A DNA stretch of 64,000 nt from Atriophallophorus winterbourni (taxonomy: Eukaryota; Platyhelminthes; Trematoda; Plagiorchiida; Microphallidae): assembly GCA_013407085.1 (NCBI GenBank), contig JACCGJ010000267.1, forward strand, positions 1 through 64,000, given 5' to 3'. A program made the position numbers and the translations under genes. Within the stretch, counting starts at the first letter, position 1; each line of letters begins with the position of its first letter. Shown one piece after another: positions 42,245 through 53,052 of the stretch. The notes below the pieces were generated by a model. The model saw nothing but the letters and a program-made list of their open reading frames with translations, made no database searches and was not told the DNA's origin.

Positions 42245-43045
42245 CAGTGAATCGGCAATTAGTTTGATGACTTGCCACTCAAAGCGACCGTTGAACATGT
42301 ACTGGGGTTCGGCGATGTATGGAAGAGATGGATCCTGCAGAATACACTGACAGCCAGGTAGCACATTCCCTTGTATTATCACAATACAAAAACAATCATT
42401 CGCATAGCCCGAATACTTATCCTCAAAATTTGAACAAAATTTGGCCAAGAATTCAACCCTTGAATTCCAGTCCGTGATGTAGCTTATGCTTTCTTGACTT
42501 CGTTTAAGCTACAGTTCCAATCGAGAATCCTACCAAAACTATGGGATGCCATCTTTCTTAATAATTTGTGTGCACTAAGTGACAAAAGGCCCCAGTGTTC
42601 TTTGGTGGTGTTGGAGTTCGCCTTACAATATCAGATTTTCTGGATGCTTTTATTCACATGCCCTCTTTTCCTACCGGTTTGTTGCTTGGCCACCAATTAT
42701 GGTTCAGCACCTATATTGTAGTTTGAATATACCTTGCTTCTGATAGCTGGGAAATCGTTCGTACTTCGACTATGTATGTGCTAATCTCGGCATAAATATC
42801 TTCTACCTTTTTAATATGGATTGATTTAATGCCTGTTCAACACTATATTGTTTATATGTAGGAACCGAAGGAAGAGCAATTTTGGCACGTTTGCAAAGTC
42901 ATATCATCGCTGAAATCAGCTTTGGTGTTGCTGCATATTTTCTAACCGGGTCCGGCTCCTACTAGTTCCTTAAGGTTGATTCCTGACAACTTTCTATGAT
43001 ACAGTCGCTTGATGTTCAGGTTTATATTTTCTTTCTATTTCTTTT
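42245..43045. other. Intergenic DNA, no gene recognised
   Basis: A 70-codon minus-strand ORF at 42236-42448 has several Cys and aromatic residues but no domain I recognise. No other features. Confidence 0.35.
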
Positions 43046-43049
43046 GTCG

Positions 43050-43212
43050 TATCTGTCTAGGCCTGGGCAACCTGACAGTATCTCAACTCAGTCTCTGACT
43101 GTACGGTACTTTGCCTTTATCAGGCTTGTACTTTCACACATCTCAACCCACGTGCAGTCTCTGACTGTGCGGCACTTTACCTGGATCAGGCTTGTGCTTT
43201 CACATAACACAT
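43050..43212 (+). repeat. P-repeat 3' half with tandem duplication
   Basis: CTGTCTAGGCCTGGGCAACC starts the fragment. The CAGTCTCTGACTGT...GGCTTGT.CTTTCACA unit is present twice in tandem (about 43083-43137 and 43147-43205). Confidence 0.7.
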
Positions 43213-43797
43213 CACATCATGTTCAAGTTAAAAGTTTTCCTTTTCCTAGTTAATCCTAATGCATTGGAAACCTCACGAGCTTTACCAATATATGTAAGCG
43301 CATTTGCTCCCACCTGTCAGTATAATCAACTTCAAAGGTTCACGCACGCTATCTCTGCTGAATAAGAGTTGGATTTGTTTGTCATAAAATATACTAAAAC
43401 TGTCCCTTTTAAACATTTCTTGGATGTGTGAGATTATCTCCACACACACACTCTCAGTATATCATCCTTGGGCAAACTAATTTGCGCTAACAAATAGCAA
43501 ATTAGCAATAGCTCATTCGTCACTAGGTACGTATCTCGGCAAAGTTTAAATCTTACCATTTTTGTATTTCCCAGAACCCATGCAACTTGTGCCAGAATTG
43601 ATTTTCATCCAAACTTAAATGTTAAGCCTATAATTTGTTATCTTTCGAAACCCGAAACCCAACTGATCTGAAATATGCGACTGGAGTCCTCTATGCTTAA
43701 ATTAACCTAATAATATGTCTCAATCCCGTCGGTCTTGTACCCATTTTATTATTTTGTTATATATAATCAGTGCCATTTCAAATCTGACTTTTGAATC

Positions 43798-43824
43798 CAC
43801 TTCAGTTAGAATACTTCTCGGAAT
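43798..43824 (+). promoter_or_regulatory. Candidate splice acceptor and ODR4 start context
   Basis: CCACTTCAG ends at 43805, 19 nt before the ATG at 43825. In flatworms such a site close to the start can be a spliced-leader acceptor. The start context has A at -3 and G at +4. No promoter motif could be assigned. Confidence 0.3.
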
Positions 43825-43911
43825 ATGGTACGGATTGTACTTTACGAGAAAGATTTTGCTCAAAGATTCGCCACAGTTTCTGAGTTTCATTGTGGTATTT
43901 TGCTGAGCGGG
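43825..43911 (+). CDS. ODR4: ODR4 exon 1 (29 codons)
   Basis: Starts at ATG; encodes MVRIVLYEKDFAQRF and ends CGILLSG. Ends in phase 0 before GTAATT. The following intron is 37 nt (43912-43948). Confidence 0.85.
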
Positions 43912-46900
43912 GTAATTCGTTGTCAATGCCTCTTTCATCAATATCTAGTTAATCAACGATGCAGAACATCTACTTCTACCGATCGAGTTACCCCCGAAAC
44001 AGGAGCGAACAAACCCGCAATCAGAAACGAATCGAGAATATGAGAAAATTAAAGATATCGACGAGAAATGGGTGACTGCTCATTGTAAAAACTTGATCCG
44101 TATGATACCCGGTGGCGTTCGACTATCCGGAATATTCTTGGTCGCATCCTCCTCCGATTTTAATTCTTCCATGGAACATGTTAAAAAGGTTCTCGCTCTA
44201 TTCCACATCACACTTTTTACTTAGATTTTAACCAGCTTACCGAAACACGAGAGCGCTGTTACCGAAACCGTCGAGTTTGATTCCCCCGAGCGCATCTTAT
44301 TATTGGTGGACCCCAACTCGAAAAAGTATACTTATCATTTTCTAATCATCCTCGATCAGGTTTTCTTGCCAGGTGTTTGACACGACATCCGTTAATGTAA
44401 GCGTCGTTTTTCCGTCATATTACAGCAGGCCCAGTTTCATTCTGTTCCGATCAAGCAACGTCAATTTTTAGACTATTTTCGTGCCTTCAAAACGTACATT
44501 AATTTGTCGTTGGAGACCGTTTTGCCAGCCGACAGAAAAAAGGAAGAAATTCTGTTGAAGTTGCAGGTATACATTTTATTATTATTCGGTGTTTCAATTC
44601 AAGTGGTTGTACGCCTGCCGCACGCGTACATCACTTACATCGTTATCGCTTTCTGACCCTTTTCACTGTTTAGTGCCAATCTGCCACTGTATACCTCTAA
44701 CGCAACCTTGTAGTGTATCAACTCATGCGGTTTATTAGCTCAAGACGTTTTCCTGGCTGTATGTATGTATATGTATGAAAGCACAAGCCTGATCCAGGCA
44801 AAGTGCCACACAGTCAGAGACTGCACGTGGGCTAAGATACTGTCAGGTTGCCGCGGCCTAAACAGGTATGAGAAAGAAAATAGAAGACACCCCGACTGTT
44901 AACATAGCCTTATTGTAACTGTGTAGAGTAAGATCCACATTCATTCGAAAAGAAAGTCACGTTACTCTTTACTTAACTAGAACGTGATTACATGTGTTAA
45001 GATGTAAGTGTGAAAACGTTATTACGTGTATGTAATAGGAGTACAACACGAACGAGCAATAATTAGGACACACATGTTTCTTCTTTGCACCGGTTCTCTT
45101 TAATTTGTATTTCCAAATTCGTGTGACAATTATTTACAAGATACTGATGCATGCCATCAACTGGTTGTTGATTCTGTACACGTTGCAAATCATTTCACAC
45201 CGTATAACCTAATCACTTTTACTTAACTCTGATCAAATTGCCGTTTATATGCGTCAAATGAGTTTACAAAGTGCTTGATCTATACAAGGTTATACTTGAA
45301 TGCCACTGTTGCTTAAGGTTCGTACAACAAACCACGATGTTCAAACACAGAATCACATAGTGATTCGTGGTCAAGCACTCAAAGCGCTTATGGATGACCA
45401 AAGTGATGTGTTGCTCACATCCCCCGCACTTACACACCACTACCGGTTTTTGGCTGTTTTCCGTCATCAAGTGTGGACAGTAAGATTAGGTTCAGCTTGA
45501 TCCACATGTTTACTAAAGTTCAAACACATTTGTTTGTGTCTTTGGGTTCCCGATGCCCATCAATTCGCATGTTGGCCCATTCATAACACAACACTTCCTC
45601 AAATCCGAATTGGGTTTTCCGAACGTCGCTGTGCATTAATCACCTACTCGCTCTTTACAGTATTTGCATATCCCGCTTGCCCACTTTCTTTTCACGTGTT
45701 TGCTCATCTCATTTTACTGTTTCATGTCGCTTAAGACTTTGTTTGGCTTTAGATCTCTACTCTTTGATGTGGAGTAATTATTAAGCCTTTTGGTGATGCT
45801 GCGAAAGTGCTGCACACTCAGAATTATATATAAATAAGTTCTAAGATTTTCGTAGCTGAAGAAGGACCCCTCCTACATGTATAAAATGCTTCTATCTCAA
45901 ACAGCTTCTGCCAACCAAGTGCAGCTTCTTGTCTATATGAGTGGCTTCTACAACCCCGGGAAAATGTTTTTATGATCAGAGAATGGACGTAGCAGCATTG
46001 GTTACTTCTTGAAACCAGCTGGATTGAGGCAGACGGGGAAGGAAACAACGATTCCAAACCCCCATCCTCTTGAGAAATACGTGATTACTGGAACGGCACC
46101 GGGGTAATTTCAAGGGAACGAAATCCAGGGGATACCCCGTCAGCACAACGCCGCTATGTCAACTCTCTACTGCCTTGTAGTTTGTACTTGGTTGTTTAAA
46201 AGCTACAGAGTTTCACTCGAACAAACGACGAGTGGTGCTAATTGTTGATCGTTTCCATAAAACCTTACGACCATGTCTTACATGGTTTTTAGGAATCAGT
46301 AATGCTGGCTTACGCTCATGTGGAGTCAGTCGCATAACATTAAAAGTACACAGTGTATTCCTATTTTATAAGATCGTCCGCACGTCCTACGTTCCGCCCG
46401 GTCCAAAAGGTCAACTGCCATCATATTCTGTGTGTACTAATTACAGTCTCGTTTCAACTAAGCGGTCTAAATTGGACAGGCTTTCTTGTCTACATCTTGA
46501 GCTGCTCTCGAACCTTTTGTCTTTGATTTCCCGGTCTTCACTGTTATTTTACCTTTTACTTCGTGGATGTGCAATCTTGCAGTTTACTGTACACGCAACA
46601 CCGCGTTTAATTAATGGCTTTTGGGAATAAGCTGCACTCGAGTGCTGTCACCAATCCCTCGCCTTTTTATTTGTCTCAGCTTGGACATCCTGACACTATT
46701 TATATTCAAAGTACTGTGTCTCTATGACACTTTACCGGACTCCATGCATGTAGTTTACCTCACTTTTCACCTTTCTGTATGCGTTCGAACTCGTCTATTG
46801 CCCGTGTCATTTCTAGACAGCTGTGAAACCTTACATGGAGTCGCTTCTCACCGATGCGAAATTGTTAATTGACGGTGAATTCCGCGACGCTTCAGACCAA

Positions 46901-49385
46901 GTGTTCTCCACCCTATCTGATTCGGCTTCCTCCAGCGTGATCACGAAAAAGACCGGTAAAAAGAAGGGTGGAGGTCATCGCCGTTCAAAAAGCGGTTTGT
47001 TAGATTTGAGCGATGTGCAACTGAGTTCTGGAGATTACCACGACTTGGAAACAGCGGGTACCTCAGCTGCCGAGAAGACGTTCTTTTGGGCTCCGGTTGA
47101 GTTGGTCATTTTCGGACCGCAGGTTAGTTCGCTGAAGCACGTTTGCATCGGACTCAAATTGTGACCTTGACAAATGTAAAAATCAATAAATGTGTCATCT
47201 TTTTGTTAATAATTAGTTTCCACGTTGGCAACGCGCCAGTTCTTGCTCCTCTTTGGAATCGGGCACGGGTACCGATGGAACAGACTCATCGGGAAACGGT
47301 TTTGTCCCGGTTAACCGTTTGGTTGTGAGTGGTCATATTCCTGGCATTGCCTTTCTGCCATCCAATACCACCGTTCAAAAGTTGTTCCAAGTGAGTCTCA
47401 ATCGATATCCTGGCCATATGTTCAACTTTGCTATTTTCATAATATTTGCAATCATCAGACACTATTGTTTTCTATTGTTTGCTTTTCAAACGATTTCTTC
47501 TCCATCGTCATAGGCAGCCTCAAATCGGTAGTAAGTACCAAGTTCTTAACCGCGATACAACCGATACAATCCGAACCCTAAAAATTTGTTGAACTTTTGA
47601 AAGACACACCGAGATGAGGTGCCCTTAGCTCGAAGCAAACACGTGTTCTAATAACGGCTGTGAGCGCATTCTTCTAAAGGGGTTAGATAAGCACGACCTG
47701 ATCATGATTGTCGGGTCATGTTTTAAGGATAACGGACCGCAGACTTCCGTAACGGATTCTGTTTGCGACAATACATCCCGATTGGCGCAAATCTCGTGGT
47801 GGCCAAACCCTCACATGTCACAAGCGGCTAAAAACGTGTAACCTTTACAAAGTCGGTTACCCGTCCCCGCGATCAGATATTGTAGTAGTTAGCTACGCTT
47901 CTGGATATGTCCTGCGACCATGTTCAGTGGCTGTCTTGCACTAAGCATTTTCTTGGAGTGTTTGCTTAACCTTGTATGTTGTCAAGCGGAGTGACGAGAA
48001 AAGCTTGTTGTGATTCAATGCAGTGAAAACTGGAAAGAACCTGTTATGCTGATGTTACTCTACTCTTTCACGAAACTTGTTGGAATGCATGTTCCATTCG
48101 ACGTGTATGTACTTCATTAGAGTTCGTTTATACTTACTCTTCTATGTATGTATGTATGTATGTATGTATGTATGTATGTATGTATGTATGTATGTATGTA
48201 TGTATGTATGTATGTATGTATGTATGTATGTATGTATGTATGTATGTATGTATGGAAGCACAAGCCTAATCCAGGCAAATTGCCGTACAGTCAGAGACTG
48301 CATGTGGGCTAAGATACTGTCAGGTTGCCCACGCCTAGACATATCTGAGAAAGAAAATAGAGATGGTAGTGAGACTTCAGCCTGTTTTAGCATGCAGCTC
48401 ACCACCGATGGACAATCAATATAGGACGGTGTTAGCCGCACAGCACAGAAGTACTGTACGATTGCACTTCCGTGCCACATACATATCCGTGTAGATATCT
48501 GGTCCTACCCTTCCCCGTCTTTGTGATTTTATTTTCAAGTTTGTCTGGCAGTTCGGCATTCGGTACATACTACGAGTGTAGTGCTTCCTGATGATTTTGA
48601 TATGGTATGGAGTGGTAACTGGAGTGAAATTTTCAGGGTTCCTTGTTTTCCCTGCGCTGTTCCACCCTATGTATTACCACTAAATTTTTACTGTTCTAGG
48701 AACCAACTTCATGTTTGCTCAGTTTGTCGCATCATTAACGGCGTGTCTGCTTAATTAATGCAAAATATAATCGATTGAAACTTTCTTAACCGTGGCAGTT
48801 TGATCAGAATCATTTCTTCCGGTAATTCGCACCGAATGACCTTCAGATTATCCTCCTCCACACGAAGATAATATCTCTCCCCGATTCGGTATCTTGAAAT
48901 TCTGGAATTTTTTGTCCATTTGTCTCGCCGTCTCTGTTGACGGTTGTTTCCGATCTGATGACGTGACGGACTTTTTGAATCGCACCATAAAATCTTCCCG
49001 CGAACAATTTCTTGCACGTTGAGCAAGACATGTGTGAAAGTGGCTGACGTAAATGAACCGTGATAGTATTGCGTCGATAATGATGTGCGTTGTAGTAACG
49101 TGTGTGCTTTAATTTGGTAGTGGACCTGCCTTTCAATCGTACCGCCCCCACTAAACCAACCATTGACCGTTTTCCTTCGCCCATATGCGATTAAGTTGCG
49201 GTGCTGGAATCATGGCTCATACAACGATTCACTTTAACTCCATACTTGCGGTCAATGATGCTGATTATGCTTAAATTGCGACGGTCGAGTTACATCAAAG
49301 ATATTCAGATCGGCTGGTTGAGGATCACGTCAATGCATTATCTATTTGCTAGACTTATTGCTTGCAACAAGATAGTTAGATAGAT

Positions 49386-49479
<94 letters not shown>

Positions 49480-49482
49480 CGT

Positions 49483-49555
<73 letters not shown>

Positions 49556-49558
49556 CGT

Positions 49559-49608
<50 letters not shown>

Positions 49609-52600
49609 TAGATAGATANNNNNNNNNNNNNNNNNNNNNNNNNNNNNNNNNNNNNNNNNNNNNNNNNNNNNNNNNNNNNNNNNNNNNNNNNNNNNNNNNN
49701 NNNNNNNNNNNNNNNNNNNNNNNNNNNNNNNNNNNNNNNNNNNNNNNNNNNNNNNNNNNNNNNNNNNNNNNNNNNNNNNNNNNNNNNNNNNNNNNNNNNN
49801 NNNNNNNNNNNNNNNNNNNNNNNNNNNNNNNNNNNNNNNNNNNNNNNNNNNNNNNNNNNNNNNNNNNNNNNNNNNNNNNNNNNNNNNNNNNNNNNNNNNN
49901 NNNNNNNNNNNNNNNNNNNNNNNNNNNNNNNNNNNNNNNNNNNNNNNNNNNNNNNNNNNNNNNNNNNNNNNNNNNNNNNNNNNNNNNNNNNNNNNNNNNN
50001 NNNNNNNNNNNNNNNNNNNNNNNNNNNNNNNNNNNNNNNNNNNNNNNNNNNNNNNNNNNNNNNNNNNNNNNNNNNNNNNNNNNNNNNNNNNNNNNNNNNN
50101 NNNNNNNNNNNNNNNNNNNNNNNNNNNNNNNNNNNNNNNNNNNNNNNNNNNNNNNNNNNNNNNNNNNNNNNNNNNNNNNNNNNNNNNNNNNNNNNNNNNN
50201 NNNNNNNNNNNNNNNNNNNNNNNNNNNNNNNNNNNNNNNNNNNNNNNNNNNNNNNNNNNNNNNNNNNNNNNNNNNNNNNNNNNNNNNNNNNNNNNNNNNN
50301 NNNNNNNNNNNNNNNNNNNNNNNNNNNNNNNNNNNNNNNNNNNNNNNNNNNNNNNNNNNNNNNNNNNNNNNNNNNNNNNNNNNNNNNNNNNNNNNNNNNN
50401 NNNNNNNNNNNNNNNNNNNNNNNNNNNNNNNNNNNNNNNNNNNNNNNNNNNNNNNNNNNNNNNNNNNNNNNNNNNNNNNNNNNNNNNNNNNNNNNNNNNN
50501 NNNNNNNNNNNNNNNNNNNNNNNNNNNNNNNNNNNNNNNNNNNNNNNNNNNNNNNNNNNNNNNNNNNNNNNNNNNNNNNNNNNNNNNNNNNNNNNNNNNN
50601 NNNNNNNNNNNNNNNNNNAGTTAAGTTAGTTAACCTCAGCAGTAGTAGCTCTGTTAGCGGTTGTATCGAGAACAGCAGCGCGGGTGTAGCGTTTGTTAAC
50701 CCTCGCCTTTTATTGCGACGATGCGATTTCTTTCCTTACTAAATACCAAGTTCTGCACGGATGTGCAATCGTGCAGCATTTATGTGCTGTTAATCAATCG
50801 GCAAACGTTGCGCTGTTTTCGATAATGATGATGATCGGAGGTCACCGGCTTGCTTTTCCGGTTTGATTCCATGCATATTAAAAAAGTAAGCTCAATTCTA
50901 CGTCTGAAAAATTTGCGTTGCAATCTACCACCACAATGCTGCAAACCACTTCATTTGAGCAAATCCAGAGAAGAGCACCGACCCCAATGGCATCACAGGG
51001 GACAATTTTACATTTACTTTTACTTTACTTTTGTGCGAATATCTCCTCCTGGAGGATGAGTCGGTTTCAAAGAAGATTCTTGGGAATTTGGGTACAAAGC
51101 GGCGTCCCCAGCACCACTCGGCGTTTGTTCGAGTCAGCTTCTCTAGCCTTTGCACAACCAAGTGTGACCTGCAAAGCAGCAGGGAGTTGCCAGAAAGAGG
51201 GGGTCTACAGACTCTGTTCCAGGTTTTTCCTCGGGGTTTTCTCCCGAAGCCTTTCCCGCGATCGGGTATCCCACAAGGCAGCGGAGGTTTAAAATCAGGG
51301 TTTTCCTTCCCTTAGATGAAATGCTCTCCCAGGCTAACGAGCTACATCTGCCCGAAGCAAACTGGTTTTCAGGCGCCAGTCACTCGCCCTCGCCCCTTCT
51401 CCTGGTGGTAGAAGCAGTTCCGCCGGGCTGGGGGAGCCACTCGTGCAGGCCAGAAGCTGGACCTGGTTGTCAGAGGCTATTTGAGACGCATGCCATATGG
51501 GAGCATTTTATAAACAGTGGGAGCTTATCCCCACTGCCACCCCCGGCTATGACAACCTTTGGAGAGATTTCGAGAGTTTGGACGGCAGTTTTTGCACCTG
51601 GACTAATAAACCCCGTTGTGAAACCGTTGATTGTAACGCTCCTTCTATAGTGAAGATTATTTTCATACTTGAATAGAACACACAACGTAATCGTCATGGT
51701 ATCAGCGTCCCCACCATCTCATATGTTAATGAGGCACTTCTAATTTCTGTTTACCGATCGGTTGGAATCAACGATTTAAACCAAGCGAAATACCGTTTGC
51801 ATTCTTTTCACATAGCTTCCCCTCGTTACAATTCTACGCCCACGTAATCCGTGCTTTGCTTTGTGCGACTATCTCCTGCTGGAGGATGAGTCGGCTTCAC
51901 AGAAGATTCTTGGGAATTTGGGTACAAAGCGGCGTCCCCACCACATAATCCGTGCTGCTGGAAAATGGTAGTATACCGGTTAACATAAATTTTCAGCGAA
52001 CAACATTAATTGACGAAATAGTTGTACAAAGAAATCTCATTGTTACATTGGGAATATGCTACTCTGGAGTATAGTTCCCGATTGCATCTGATCACCAGTA
52101 CAGATCCCCATCCAGACTCTCTCTACCTCGTTCTATTCCAGACGATTGATCACGAACACTGCCACGCAAACCATGTGGATGTGCAATTGTGTAGTACTTC
52201 TGTGCGGTGTGCAGCTAACATCGTGCTAAATTGATTGGCCACCGGTATTGTGCTGCATGCTGAAACACAATGAAGTCTCACAAACATTTCTATTTCCTTT
52301 CTCACAACTTTCTAGCCCTGGGTAACCTGACACGTATAGTCTGTCACTATGCAACACTTTGCCTGGATCAGGCTTGTGCTTCCATGCATGCATACATACA
52401 TACATACATGGAACATACAGTTAAAAACCCTTACTAGTAACAAAGTTATGCTTGTATGCCACTGTTATATAGCGTTCGTACAACGAACCACGATGTTCAG
52501 ACACAGAATAACAAAGTGATTCTTGGTCAAAGCACTCAAGGCGCTTATGGATGACCAAAGTCATGTGCTGCTCACATCCCTACTAGTAACCTTTCCAAAG

Positions 52601-53019
52601 TCGGCGCAGCGCGCTTTCCAGGCTGGTGTCCCCGCGATCAGACATCGCTTCAGGATATGTCCCGAAACCGTGTTCAATGGCGGTCTTGCACTAAGCATAT
52701 TCTTGGACTGTTTGCTTAACCTTGTATGTTGTCAAGCAAAGTGACGAAAAAAGCTTATTATGATGCATGACAGTGAAAGTCGCAAGGAAGCTGCCGTGCT
52801 GTTGTCGCTCTACTCGTTCACGAATCTTGTTTGAATGCATGTTCCATTCGAGGTTTAGGCACATCTTCCCAGTTTGTTTGTGCTATAGAAGCCGTAGCAA
52901 TTTAAGGCCCACCCTTCCCCATATTTTAGGATTTTACTTTTTCATGGTTGTATGACCGATACATACATACATACTTACATGCATACATACATACATACAT
53001 ACATACATACATACATACA

Positions 53020-53052
<33 letters not shown>

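Larger units (their letters stand above)
44567..46816 (+). other. ODR4 intron 5 (2,250 nt) with repeats
   Basis: Holds P (minus, 44760-44905), Q (45287-45440), J (minus, 45830-46110) and a diverged P (46560-46755). The acceptor is TTTCTAG at 46816. Confidence 0.75.

Noticed and set aside
44326..44390. Reading ODR4 exon 3 straight through the 34-nt intron 3
   Set aside because: The frame stays open to about 44372, but splicing gives NSKKFSCQVFD, which fits the family; the readthrough does not.
48077..48480. ORFs with repeating Y-V-C-M or H-T-Y-I units
   Set aside because: Translation of the TATG microsatellite in both strands, not a protein.
52022..52234. ORF with a pyrimidine tract and CAG at about 52140 as the missing ODR4 exon
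   Set aside because: The splice-like site is followed by a short reading without ODR4 similarity that runs directly into a P repeat.
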